From positions 1-64,000 of the forward strand of contig NZ_JAQLDQ010000002.1 of NCBI RefSeq assembly GCF_028209395.1: a DNA stretch of 64,000 bases, read 5' to 3'. Shown one piece after another: positions 42,470-50,776 of this stretch. The notes below the pieces were generated by a model. That model did no database searches and was not told where the DNA came from. It worked only from the letters and a program-made list of their open reading frames with translations. This DNA comes from Collinsella aerofaciens (lineage in GTDB: Bacteria; Actinomycetota; Coriobacteriia; Coriobacteriales; Coriobacteriaceae). A program made the translations under genes and the position numbers. The stretch's first letter is position 1. Each line of letters starts with the position of its first letter.

Positions 42470-42994
42470 ATGTCGGACGATCTTCATCAAGCCGCGTCGG
42501 GCAAGCGCCGCGACGTTATTAGCTGGGATGAGTTCTTTATGAGCGTGGCCATCGCCGCTCAGCGCCGCAGCAAGGACCCCAACACGCAGGTGGGCGCGTG
42601 CATCGCCAGCACCAACCACCGCATCCTTTCGGTGGGCTACAACGGTACGCCCTCGGCGCTCAACGACGACTTTTTCCCGTGGGGAACGAGCGATGACCCG
42701 TTGCAGGACAAGCACAACTACGTGGTGCATGCCGAGGCAAACGCCGTGCTCAACTACCGCGGCTCGCTCAAAGATCTTGAGGGTTCCACAGTCTACGTCA
42801 CGCTGTTCCCGTGCCACGACTGTGCCAAGATCCTGGCGCAGGTAGGTGTAGGCGAGGTTGTCTACCTGGACAACAAGTATGCCGACACCGACGACGGCCG
42901 TATCAGCCGCCGCATTCTCGACTCCTGCGGCATCAGCTACCGCCAGGTTATCGTCGATGTCCAGATTGGTACCGGGGGACAGGCTCGGCGGTAG
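42470..42994 (+). CDS. dCMP deaminase-like cytidine deaminase family protein
   Basis: 174 residues from the ATG after GGAGGTGTCTGCC. A zinc-dependent deaminase of the deoxycytidylate-deaminase/ComE group: HAEAN (zinc His and catalytic Glu) and PCHDCAK (zinc Cys pair), with SKDPNTQVGACI and GYNGTPSALND typical of dCMP deaminases. It converts dCMP to dUMP for thymidylate synthesis. TACAAT at about 42429 may be its -10. A slightly upstream ATG (42434) lacks a ribosome-binding site. Confidence 0.9.
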   Translation: MSDDLHQAASGKRRDVISWDEFFMSVAIAAQRRSKDPNTQVGACIASTNHRILSVGYNGTPSALNDDFFPWGTSDDPLQDKHNYVVHAEANAVLNYRGSLKDLEGSTVYVTLFPCHDCAKILAQVGVGEVVYLDNKYADTDDGRISRRILDSCGISYRQVIVDVQIGTGGQARR

Positions 42995-43167
42995 CGCGTG
43001 GCAACGCTAGCTGGCAACAAAAGGCAGCTAAAAAAGCCACGTCCCAAATTGACTGCTCGTGAAAGTAGCGTCTGCGCGCATGGACGGCTCGCGAGCGGGT
43101 ACATGGCTGTAGTAACATAGCTTTCTGTCCGCGGGCGTGCCCGCGTTGTTGTGAGAAAGGAGCCCCT

Positions 43168-43446
43168 GTGGCTGTTAACGAAGAGCTGCTTAAGAAGGTT
43201 CTTGAAGAGATTCGCCCCAACCTGCAGGCCGACGGCGGCGATATGGAGTATGTGGGCGTCGACGACGAGGGCGTCGTCAAGCTGGAACTGCAGGGCTCCT
43301 GCGCCGGCTGCCCCATGAGCTCGCTGACCCTGTCTATGGGCATCGAGCGCATCCTGAAGGAGCACGTGCCCGGCGTTACCCGCGTCGAGCAGGTCAATGC
43401 CTCCGGTGAGGCCGACGACCTGTACGACGAGTACGCGCCGTTCTAA
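43168..43446 (+). CDS. NifU C-terminal domain iron-sulfur scaffold
   Basis: 92 residues, GTG start with GAAAGGAG upstream. A stand-alone NifU-like/Nfu domain with the CAGCPMS motif (Cys45, Cys48), which binds a 4Fe-4S cluster between two subunits and hands it to apo-proteins. ADGGDMEYVGV and GIERILKEHVPGV are typical. It could supply clusters to the abundant iron-sulfur enzymes of an anaerobe (the radical SAM protein and dehydratase activase are in this window). It is followed by a hairpin at 43492-43532. Confidence 0.93.
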   Translation: MAVNEELLKKVLEEIRPNLQADGGDMEYVGVDDEGVVKLELQGSCAGCPMSSLTLSMGIERILKEHVPGVTRVEQVNASGEADDLYDEYAPF

Positions 43447-43491
43447 GATGCGAAGGCTGCGGACGACATACTCCGCATAGACGTTACGTCC

Positions 43492-43532
43492 AAATATGCG
43501 GCTGCGAGCGCAAGGCCCGCGGCCGCATTTGT
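43492..43532 (+). terminator. Hairpin between nifU-like gene and lgt
   Basis: AATATGCGGCtGCG pairs with CGCgGCCGCATTT, followed by GTATG. It lies 46 bp after the NifU-domain gene and 24 bp before lgt. Confidence 0.65.
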
Positions 43533-43555
43533 ATGTAGGGAGTAGGAGGGTCGAC

Positions 43556-44377
43556 ATGCTCAACGACTTCTACCATATGCTTGATCCCGTCGCGATTTCG
43601 GCGGGGCCCATCACGATTTACTGGTATGGCCTGGCCTATGTGGTCGGCGCCCTGCTCACGGCGGTCGTTATGTACCGCACGCAGCGTCGTTGGGGCTTTA
43701 ACATCACGATTGATGACCTGACGAGCGTCGTGGTCGGCGTGGTCTTTGGCCTCATTATCGGTGCGCGCCTGTTCTACGTCGTCTTTTACGGCGATGGCTA
43801 CTATTGGGCCCACCCGCTCGAGATCTTTGCCACCAACGAGGGCGGCATGAGCTTCCATGGCGGCTTGGTGGGCGGCATTATCGGCGGCATCATCGTGTGC
43901 CGCATGTACAAGCTTGATGCATGGACCGTCGCCGACCTTGCCGTGATCGGCGCCCCGCTGGCCCTGTGCCTGGGCCGTTGTGCCAACTTTGTCAACGGCG
44001 AGCTGTGGGGCAAGCCGACCGATTTGCCCTGGGGTGTTGTCCTTGGCGGCACCGCGGGCGATATGCCGCGTCATCCCTCCCAGCTCTACGAGGCATTTCT
44101 TGAGGGCATCGTGCTCTTTTGCATTCTGCAGGTGCTCAGCCGCAAAAAGCCGCTGCTGCCCCAGGGCACGTTTATGGGCGTGTTCGTGATGGGGTACGGC
44201 ATCGTCCGCTTTCTCGTTGAGTTCGTGCGCGTGCCCGATGCCCAGCTGGGCTATCTGCTGGGCGGTGTCATCACCATGGGCCAGTTGCTGAGTTTGCCGC
44301 TCGTGATCGCCGGTCTGGTGCTCATCATCTTCGCCCGACACCGCAATCGCCCCCAGCGCATCTACCTGGACGCCTAA
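43556..44377 (+). CDS. lgt: Prolipoprotein diacylglyceryl transferase
   Basis: 273 residues from the ATG after AGGAGGGTCGAC. An integral membrane enzyme with seven helices that moves diacylglycerol from phosphatidylglycerol to the lipobox cysteine of prolipoproteins such as the binding protein at 20257. Signature blocks: YGLAYVVGAL, MSFHGGLVGGIIGG and GRCANFVNGELWGKPTD, and HPSQLYEAFLEG. The length is normal. Palindromic repeat C follows directly after its stop codon. Confidence 0.95.
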   Translation: MLNDFYHMLDPVAISAGPITIYWYGLAYVVGALLTAVVMYRTQRRWGFNITIDDLTSVVVGVVFGLIIGARLFYVVFYGDGYYWAHPLEIFATNEGGMSFHGGLVGGIIGGIIVCRMYKLDAWTVADLAVIGAPLALCLGRCANFVNGELWGKPTDLPWGVVLGGTAGDMPRHPSQLYEAFLEGIVLFCILQVLSRKKPLLPQGTFMGVFVMGYGIVRFLVEFVRVPDAQLGYLLGGVITMGQLLSLPLVIAGLVLIIFARHRNRPQRIYLDA

Positions 44378-44420
44378 CCACCAAAACCACCAAAAGGGGA
44401 CAGGCGCCTTTGTGGTGGTT
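44376..44420. repeat. Palindromic repeat family C, full copy
   Basis: AACCACCAAAACCACCAAAA with GGGGACAGGCGCCTTT and then GTGGTGGTT. It starts inside the lgt stop codon and includes a duplicated ACCACCAAAA and the GGGGACAGG core. A partial copy is at 21366-21404. Confidence 0.8.
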
Positions 44421-44457
44421 CGCTGGACAACGATGACAAAACCGTAACGTTTTCCCA

Positions 44458-44500
44458 GATAAAACCTGCCAAAATAAACCTGTCCCTTTTTGGCAGGCTT
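44458..44500. repeat. Palindromic repeat family B, copy 3 (inverted)
   Basis: GATAAAACCTGCCAAAATAA then ACCTGTCCCTTTTTGGCAGG: copy B in the opposite orientation to copies 1, 2 and 4. It lies immediately upstream of the ribosome-binding site of the DUF6020-like gene. Confidence 0.88.
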
Positions 44501-44519
44501 CTAGAAAGGCTTTCGGACT

Positions 44520-46703
44520 GTGAAGGATTCCGACCTCTCCACAACGGCTGCGCGCGACGCTGCCCGCATCGTCTGGTTTAAGCGCTACCCCGCCAAACAG
44601 ACGCTCATCGCATTTTTGCTCGCGCTGTTGGCGACCACGGCGTTTTCCATCGATCCCGCCCCGGTGTCAAGCAACGCAGTCTTGGCGATTGACCCCAAGG
44701 CGACGGGTGCGCTGTACGTGTGCTACGAGGTGCTCCTCTCGTTTGCCGGCCATACCGACGCGGTCATGCTGCTTGCACTTGCCTGCCTGCTCACGCTGCC
44801 GTTTCGCTACGTATTCTTTGGCCGCGGCGACGCCTGGCGTCCCTCGGTGGTCCTTCCGTCGCTGTTCTTTGCCGTCTGCATGGTGTTTGGCCGCAGCTAC
44901 GACCTCACCGATTCGGCCGAGATCGTGCTCGGCGACAAGGCCCGCATCATCTGCGCCTGGATAGGCGGTGTGGGCTGGATGCTCTTGGCGGTCGTTGCCT
45001 TCTACCTTGCCTTTGAGTGTCTAGATTGGCTGAGCTCTCGGCGCATTCCGTTTTCCGAAGCGCACTTTGGCCGCGTATGGCGCGTGGCTCACGCCGCGCT
45101 CTCGGTTCATCCCTTTGCCGGGCCCTTCCTGGTGCTTATGATCGCCTGGGCGCCCACGCTCATCGCTTCGCTGCCCGGCCTTTTTATGGGAGATACGGGT
45201 GCGCAGATTCGCCAGTGGTTCAACTACCCCAACGGCACGAGTGACTACCTGCGTCTGCTCAATCCCAATGTGTTGCTCAACGGACATCACCCCGTGGTGC
45301 ACACGGCTATCATCGGTTCGTGCGTCCAGCTGGGGCTTTCACTGTTCAACAGCGCCAATGCAGGTCTTGCCATCTACACCTGTACTCAGTTCGTCATTAC
45401 GGCCACCTGCATGGCCTATTCCATCTCGTCGCTGCGCAAGCTGGGCGTGAGTCTGCCAGTCCGCGGCGTGATCTTGCTGTTCTTTGTGTTTATGCCCATG
45501 TTCTCCAACTACGCGGCCCTGCTTACCAAAGATGTGCTGTTTGCCGACGCGTTTTTGGTGCTGTTGGTTCAGACCGTGAAGCTCGTGGCCTGCGGCCTGC
45601 CCCATCGCTATGCCAATGCCGAGCGTGCGGGCGATCCCAGGCCCGTGCTCTTTGCACGCCATGACTGGCTGCTGCTCGCTCTGGGCGCCATGGGTTCCAC
45701 GTTTCTGCGCAACGGCGGCCTGGTGTTTCCCCTGGCGGCATGCGTAATCGCGGCGGCGTTTTGCGCATGGGACGCGCATGTGGTCCATCGTGCAGCCAAG
45801 CAGACTGGTGCTGCGCCTTCGGGCGCCATCCCGCGTTTCCGCTGGGTGGGAGTTCTTGCGGTGCTTGCACTCTGCCTTGCCTCTAATATGTACTTCACTA
45901 AGGTCTTTATGCCGGCGCACGACATCACGCCTGGTTCCAAGCGCGAAATCCTCTCGATTCCGTTCCAGCAGACGGCTCGTTTCGTCCAAAAGCACGATGG
46001 CCTCAACTCGGGCGTCAACCCCACGGTTAAGGAGGACGGCACCATCGTGGAGGCTCCTTGCGACGGCTTGGTGACCGATGAAGAGCGTGCCGTGATCGAC
46101 CGGGTACTCAAGTACGACAATCTGGGCCGCCGTTACAACCCGAATAAGTCGGACGCCGTCAAAAATTGCTTTAACGAGTACGCCTCGCAGGAGGACATCA
46201 AGGCCTATTTTGAGGTGTGGGCCCAGATGTTAAAAAAGGATCCCGAGTGCTATATCTCGGCGCTCATCAATAACTACTACGGCTACTTTTATCCGAGTGC
46301 CCGCGATGCGTGGGTCTACAGCACGGCGCGCAGTGCCGAGATTATGGCACGTCCCAATAATCTCAAGTACTTCGACTTCCATCCGGTCGATAGCAAGGTC
46401 GTGCGCTGGTGCGACCACCTGAGCAACCTGTATCGCGTGGCAGTACAACGCGTCCCGTTTATCTCGCTCACCATGAGCTCGGCCACCTATGTATGGATCA
46501 TGATCGCCGTGGTGGTCTATCTGTTACGTCGTCATTCGTGGCGCGGGCTGGCCATTTGGGTGCCGCTGCTGGGCGTGCTCGCCATGTGCCTGATCGGTCC
46601 CTGCAACGGCTCGACCTACATGCGCTACCTGTACCCGGTCATTGCCTGCATGCCGTTTGCCGTCGGTGCCACTATCGCCCGCAGCGATCTTCTATGGACC
46701 TAG
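44520..46703 (+). CDS. DUF6020-like polytopic membrane protein
   Basis: 727 residues, GTG start with GAAAGG upstream. About 12 membrane helices, with a large extracytoplasmic region (about 465-640) between the last two groups. Segments such as GDTGAQIRQWFNYPNG, NGHHPVVHTAIIGS, LTKDVLFADAFL and FLRNGG are typical of DUF6020 membrane proteins, which resemble GT-C glycosyltransferases in layout. A cell-envelope glycan role is a guess from topology. It is monocistronic. Confidence 0.75.
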   Translation: MKDSDLSTTAARDAARIVWFKRYPAKQTLIAFLLALLATTAFSIDPAPVSSNAVLAIDPKATGALYVCYEVLLSFAGHTDAVMLLALACLLTLPFRYVFFGRGDAWRPSVVLPSLFFAVCMVFGRSYDLTDSAEIVLGDKARIICAWIGGVGWMLLAVVAFYLAFECLDWLSSRRIPFSEAHFGRVWRVAHAALSVHPFAGPFLVLMIAWAPTLIASLPGLFMGDTGAQIRQWFNYPNGTSDYLRLLNPNVLLNGHHPVVHTAIIGSCVQLGLSLFNSANAGLAIYTCTQFVITATCMAYSISSLRKLGVSLPVRGVILLFFVFMPMFSNYAALLTKDVLFADAFLVLLVQTVKLVACGLPHRYANAERAGDPRPVLFARHDWLLLALGAMGSTFLRNGGLVFPLAACVIAAAFCAWDAHVVHRAAKQTGAAPSGAIPRFRWVGVLAVLALCLASNMYFTKVFMPAHDITPGSKREILSIPFQQTARFVQKHDGLNSGVNPTVKEDGTIVEAPCDGLVTDEERAVIDRVLKYDNLGRRYNPNKSDAVKNCFNEYASQEDIKAYFEVWAQMLKKDPECYISALINNYYGYFYPSARDAWVYSTARSAEIMARPNNLKYFDFHPVDSKVVRWCDHLSNLYRVAVQRVPFISLTMSSATYVWIMIAVVVYLLRRHSWRGLAIWVPLLGVLAMCLIGPCNGSTYMRYLYPVIACMPFAVGATIARSDLLWT

Positions 46704-46738
46704 CGGCTGCAGGGCATGTCGGTGCATCGGAGACAAGA

Positions 46739-46805
46739 TTGGTGCATTGGGGACAAGTTATTTTGCACCAACTTGGTGCAGATTAACCTGTCCCCAATGT
46801 ACCAA
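46739..46805. repeat. Palindrome with two GGGGACA cores
   Basis: TTGGTGCATTGGGGACAAGT pairs with TTAACCTGTCCCCAATGTACCAA. A central TTGCACCAACTTGGTGCA forms a second hairpin. A partial copy, TCGGTGCATCGGAGACAAGA, precedes it at about 46719. It lies between the DUF6020-like gene and the yebC gene. Confidence 0.8.
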
Positions 46806-46936
46806 GGGTTTGCATCATCACGACGCCTTCATTTTGGGGTTTATCTTGCAGGCTGGTAGGTATATCATAACGACGTTTGTTTATATTGCCCGAGCATTCG
46901 CGCTGGGCTTTAGGTCGAAACCGATAGGAGACACGT

Positions 46937-47743
46937 ATGTCCGGACACTCTAAGTGGGCCACAACCAAGCATCGTAAGGGCGCGCAGGACGCCAAGCGTT
47001 CCGCCCTCTTCTCCAAGCTGAGCCGCAACATCACCGTTGCTGCCCGTCTCGGCGGCGACCCGCTGCCCGAGAATAACGCCAGCCTCGCCGCTGCCGTCGC
47101 CAAGGCCAAGGCTCAGTCCATGCCTAAGGACAAGATCAAGTCCGCTATCGATAAAGCCTTTGGTTCGGGTGCCGATGCCGCAGTCTACGAGAACATCGTG
47201 TACGAGGGCTACGGTCCTGCCGGTGTCGCCGTCTATGTTGACTGCCTGACCGACAACCGCAACCGTACCGCTGCCGACGTCCGTTCCGCCTTCTCTCACG
47301 CTGGTGGCAACCTGGGCACTTCCGGCTCCGTTGCCTTCCAGTTTGAGCGCAAGGGTCAGATCGTCGTCGCCAAGGAGATCCTGGACGAGAACGCCAAGAA
47401 GGAGACCATGATCGCCAACGGTGCTGCCGGTGACGAGGACGAGTTCATGATGGCAATCGCCGAGGCCGGTGGCGAGGACTACGAGGACGCCGGCGAGGAG
47501 TGGATCGTCTGGACCACTGCCAACGAGGTCATGGCTGTTTCCAAGGCGCTCGAGGAGCAGGGCGTCCAGGTCAAGGGCTCCGAGACCACCATGGTCCCGA
47601 CCACCCCGACCGAGGTCTCCGGTGCCGATGCCAAGAAGGTTCAGCGCCTCATCGACCGTCTTGAGGAGCTCGACGACGTCCAGGATGTCTACAGCACCAT
47701 GGACATGACCGACGAGGTCATCGCTGCCCTCGAGGAGGAGTAG
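46937..47743 (+). CDS. YebC/PmpR family regulator
   Basis: 268 residues. The N-terminus MSGHSKWATTKHRKGAQDAKR and the GYGPAGVAVYVDCLTDNRNRT block are family hallmarks. YebC-family proteins help ribosomes move through stalling motifs, and some bind DNA as regulators. It is about 20 residues longer than most because of an acidic insert at 150-180 (AAGDEDEFMMAIAEAGGEDYEDAGEE). TAGGAGACACGT precedes the ATG. In many actinobacteria it lies upstream of ruvC, but that is not so here. A terminator follows. Confidence 0.95.
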   Translation: MSGHSKWATTKHRKGAQDAKRSALFSKLSRNITVAARLGGDPLPENNASLAAAVAKAKAQSMPKDKIKSAIDKAFGSGADAAVYENIVYEGYGPAGVAVYVDCLTDNRNRTAADVRSAFSHAGGNLGTSGSVAFQFERKGQIVVAKEILDENAKKETMIANGAAGDEDEFMMAIAEAGGEDYEDAGEEWIVWTTANEVMAVSKALEEQGVQVKGSETTMVPTTPTEVSGADAKKVQRLIDRLEELDDVQDVYSTMDMTDEVIAALEEE

Positions 47744-47811
47744 CGCCCGCACGGGTTAAGCCGTGTATATCTGGGCATAATGAAGCGAGCATGCAAGTCT
47801 CGTGGAATAGA

Positions 47812-47855
47812 TGAGCCGGATCCGCGTGCGTATGGCACCGGACCCGGCTCTTTTA
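47812..47855 (+). terminator. Terminator after yebC gene
   Basis: GAGCCGGaTCCGcGTGC-gtatg-GCACCGGACCCGGCTC followed by TTTTAT. Confidence 0.85.
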
Positions 47856-47905
47856 TAATGATGCGAATCGTTTTGCAGCCTGTCGCCAAAAGAAGGGAGC
47901 GCCGC

Positions 47906-48451
47906 ATGCGCGTGCTCAAACGAGCTCTAGCACTTGTGTATCTTGCCGCAGCCATCGTGGCGCTGGGTACGTTTGTCTGTCTGTACTGGGGTCCCTATAC
48001 GTATCGATTTATGCTGCTCATGCGCGACCCCGCGCCCCGCATTGTTGTTACGGTATGCGGCGCCATTGTGGCGCTCGGTGTGTTAGTGGGCGTCGGCCGA
48101 CTTATGTTTGCGCGCCGCGAGCCGCCTTGCGTGCATCCGGCGGGCGAGCGCAGCATCGAGGTCACCCTTGCGGCGCTCTCTTCGTGCGCCCGTGCCGCGG
48201 CGGAGCGCGACGACCGCGTGATGGTCGAGCATGTCGAGGCGCGCGTCCAGGGTTCCGATGAATCGCGCGTTCGGTTTAAAGTCGATGCCATTGCGCTCGA
48301 CGACAAGGATGTGGTCTCCCTTGCCGCTGCGATGCAGCAGCGCATCGAGGAGGCCTGCGACGCCATGCTCGGTATGCCGGGCACGACCGCGCGTGTCCGT
48401 TTTTTGCCGTCCAAGACTACCGTCCAGACCGTGGAGGTTTCCGGTGAGTGA
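47906..48451 (+). CDS. amaP: AmaP-like alkaline-shock membrane anchor
   Basis: 181 residues from the ATG after AAGGGAG. Two N-terminal membrane helices (about 7-28 and 46-68) are followed by a soluble alpha/beta domain of about 110 residues resembling AmaP (DUF322-like, with ARVQGSDESRVRFKVDAIALDD). In Staphylococcus AmaP tethers Asp23 to the membrane. It is followed by DUF2273 and asp23 genes, the same set as in Firmicutes. It overlaps the next gene by 8 bp. The assignment rests mostly on context. Confidence 0.75.
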   Translation: MRVLKRALALVYLAAAIVALGTFVCLYWGPYTYRFMLLMRDPAPRIVVTVCGAIVALGVLVGVGRLMFARREPPCVHPAGERSIEVTLAALSSCARAAAERDDRVMVEHVEARVQGSDESRVRFKVDAIALDDKDVVSLAAAMQQRIEEACDAMLGMPGTTARVRFLPSKTTVQTVEVSGE

Positions 48452-48821
48452 TACCAATCAAGAAAAGATCGTCCGCACACCTCGCCTGGCAATCGATCAG
48501 AGCACCGCGCCGGCTAGCGAGGCCGTCGATTCCAAGGAAGAGGGCGCCGAGTCGCATGACGCGGTTGCCGATGATTTTGATGAGGCCATGGGTCTCATCA
48601 AGGGTACGGGGGCGGCTATCTGGAGCTATGCCGTCCGTCATCCCAACACCACGCTTGGAGCCGTCGCGGGCTTTGTGCTCGCCGTGCTGGTGCTCACGCT
48701 TGGCCTGTGGGACACGCTGGTCATCGCTTTCTTTGTGCTGATCGGCGCCGTGATTGGCCAAATTCGAGACGGCGAGAACGGGATCGTCAACTTCTTCGGC
48801 CGTCTGTTTAGCGGCCGCTAG
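48444..48821 (+). CDS. DUF2273 small membrane protein
   Basis: 125 residues, GTG start at 48444 overlapping the previous gene by 8 bp, with GGAGG upstream. An acidic N-terminal region of about 50 residues is followed by two helices (WSYAVRHPNTTLGAVAGFVLAVLVLTLGLWDTLVIAFFVLIGAVIGQIRDGE), which match DUF2273, always found in Asp23 clusters. The long cytoplasmic extension is unusual, since most members are about 60-80 residues. It is probably a partner in the Asp23 membrane complex. Confidence 0.85.
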   Translation: MSDTNQEKIVRTPRLAIDQSTAPASEAVDSKEEGAESHDAVADDFDEAMGLIKGTGAAIWSYAVRHPNTTLGAVAGFVLAVLVLTLGLWDTLVIAFFVLIGAVIGQIRDGENGIVNFFGRLFSGR

Positions 48822-48865
48822 CATGTATTCGACCGCCGCGTGTGCGGTGGGCATAAGGAGGAACC

Positions 48866-49387
48866 ATGGCTTTTAACACGAAGGTCGATGTGGCCGATAC
48901 CGAGCTCGAGGCAGACGAGACCGTCGCCGCCGAGGTCGAGGACGTAACGCTCGAGGATGAGGCACTCGTCGAGGCCGAGCCCGCCGACGATGCGGATGAG
49001 GATGATGAGGAAACGGACGAGTCTGAGGACTCGTTGACCTATTCCAACGGCGTGATCGAGAAGATCGTCGCCATGGCCACCCGCGAGGTGCCGCACGTCT
49101 TGGGCATGAAGGGCAACCTCATGCACTTTGTGCAGGAGCAGTTTGGTGCCGAGAACTTGACCAAGGGCGTGACGGTCGAGGTCACCGACGATAATCGCGT
49201 GGTCGTCAACATCTCCGTCATTATCGAGTACGGCGCCTATGCGCCCGCGATTTTCGACGATGTCAAGGCACGCGTGACCGAGCGCCTTGCTGCGATGACC
49301 GGCCTTGAGGTGGCAGGCGTCAACCTGAGCATCGAGGATGTCATCACTCCCGAGGAATACGAGCACCGCACCAGCCAGCACGAGTAA
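48866..49387 (+). CDS. Asp23/Gls24 family envelope stress protein
   Basis: 173 residues, with AAGGAGGAACC before the ATG. A very acidic N-terminal 55 residues is followed by an Asp23 (DUF322) domain: YSNGVIEKIVAMATREVPHVLGM, VEVTDDNRVVVNISVIIEYG, then VAGVNLSIEDVITPEEY. In Firmicutes Asp23 is an abundant membrane-associated protein needed for envelope stress tolerance. It is the last gene of the amaP/DUF2273/asp23 operon. Its stop codon runs into family B repeat copy 4. Confidence 0.92.
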   Translation: MAFNTKVDVADTELEADETVAAEVEDVTLEDEALVEAEPADDADEDDEETDESEDSLTYSNGVIEKIVAMATREVPHVLGMKGNLMHFVQEQFGAENLTKGVTVEVTDDNRVVVNISVIIEYGAYAPAIFDDVKARVTERLAAMTGLEVAGVNLSIEDVITPEEYEHRTSQHE

Positions 49388-49437
49388 CCTGCCAAAAAGT
49401 GCCAAAAAGGGACAGGTTTATTTTGGCAGGTTTTATC
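49386..49437. repeat. Palindromic repeat family B, copy 4
   Basis: AACCTGCCAAAAAGTGCCAA then AAAGGGACAGGTTTATTTTG and GCAGGTTTTATC. It has a partial tandem duplication of GTGCCAAAAA in the left arm and starts within the asp23 stop codon. Identical in its core to copy 2. Confidence 0.9.
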
Positions 49438-49451
49438 TGCGAAAACGTCAA

Positions 49452-49493
49452 ACGGCCGGCCGCGCACGCAAAAGCGCGGCCGGCCGTATTTGT
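49452..49493 (+). terminator. Terminator after asp23 operon
   Basis: ACGGCCGGCCGCGC-acgcaaaa-GCGCGGCCGGCCGT followed by ATTTGT: a perfect 14-bp stem. Confidence 0.88.
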
Positions 49494-49603
49494 ATGTCCC
49501 CGATGAAGGCATGCCGCTCGTCAAATGAGGGGTTGCAATCGCTGCGTTCCGCGTTACCCTAATGGGCACATTGTTTCTAAATTGTTAACGAGGGGCTGCC
49601 GTA

Positions 49604-50626
49604 ATGGCCGACGAACACGAAGCAGAGAGCAAGGCATGGACTATTGAGGCCGCTGCGGTAGAGGCGGCGTCGCGTGCCGCCGAGGAGGCACATCGTCCTC
49701 CCGTGGTGCCGATGGAGCGCGTGGTCGATCGCGCCGATATCGAGCGCGGCGAGCGCGCCGGCCAAAAGCGCAGCCAGGAGCCGGGCTTCCCGCGCTTTTT
49801 CGCCGAGCTCAATCTGGGCCTGATTCTCACGGCATTCGCCATCGTCGCATTTAAAACCCCTAATCATTTTGCTTTTGGCGGCACCTCGGGCGTGTCGGTT
49901 ATTCTTTCCACGCTGTTTCCGACCCTGCCTGTCGGCGTCTTCATGTGGATTATCAACGCGGTCCTGGTCGTTTTGGGCTTTATCTTTTTGGAGCGCAAGG
50001 CAATTCTGTGGAGTGTCTTCGCCTCGTTTGCGCTTTCCGCCTATGTTTCGCTGTTTGAACTCTTTATTCCGACCGATGTCTCGATGACGGGCGATATGTG
50101 GCTCGACCTGTGCTTTGCCGTGATTTTGCCGGCGCTCGGCAGCGCCATCGTCTTTGACATCGGTGCCTCGACGGGCGGCACGGACATCTTGGCGATGATC
50201 CTCAAGCGGCGCACCACGCTCGAAATCGGTCGCGCGCTGCTGCTGGTCGATATCGGCATCGTGACTATTGCGGCCTTCTTGTACGGACCACGCGTCGGCC
50301 TGTATTGCGTGCTCGGTCTGTTTGCCAAGACGCTTGTGGTCGACAAGGCCATTGAGAGCATTCACCTGCGCAAGGTCTGTACGGTCATTTGCTCAGAACC
50401 CCTTAAGGTCGAGGAGTTTATCGTCAAGCATCTCAACCGTACGGCGACCATCAGCCGCGGCTATGGCGCCTTCTCGGGCAAGTGCGTGACGGTAATCATG
50501 AGCGTGCTGAGCCGTCGCGAGGCCGTGCAGCTGCGTCGCTATGCGCGCGAGATTGATCCGGGCGCATTTATCACCATCGTCGACAGCTCCGAGATTGTTG
50601 GCAAAGGTTTCCGCGGAACGAACTAA
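49604..50626 (+). CDS. YitT family membrane protein (DUF161/DUF2179)
   Basis: 340 residues. A 65-residue charged N-terminal extension precedes five membrane helices, with the family blocks FGGTSGVSVILS, DIGASTGGTDILAMIL and LGLFAKTLVVDKAIESI. A cytoplasmic DUF2179 domain (VICSEPLKVEEFIVKHLNRTATISRGYGAFSGK) ends the protein. YitT proteins are widespread and functionally unknown. GAGGGG lies upstream of the ATG. The N-terminal extension is longer than in most members. Confidence 0.9.
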   Translation: MADEHEAESKAWTIEAAAVEAASRAAEEAHRPPVVPMERVVDRADIERGERAGQKRSQEPGFPRFFAELNLGLILTAFAIVAFKTPNHFAFGGTSGVSVILSTLFPTLPVGVFMWIINAVLVVLGFIFLERKAILWSVFASFALSAYVSLFELFIPTDVSMTGDMWLDLCFAVILPALGSAIVFDIGASTGGTDILAMILKRRTTLEIGRALLLVDIGIVTIAAFLYGPRVGLYCVLGLFAKTLVVDKAIESIHLRKVCTVICSEPLKVEEFIVKHLNRTATISRGYGAFSGKCVTVIMSVLSRREAVQLRRYAREIDPGAFITIVDSSEIVGKGFRGTN

Positions 50627-50776
50627 TGCGGGTACGCATATCGAACAATCGAATAACGCCCCGTGCGTTGCAAATCCGTCATGTTGGAGTATTTGTCCCC
50701 ACATTGGGCGATAATGTTGCCAAAGACATCGTTTGCGATCCAGGTGATTCGCTCTAGATACGAAGGGATGATTTCG

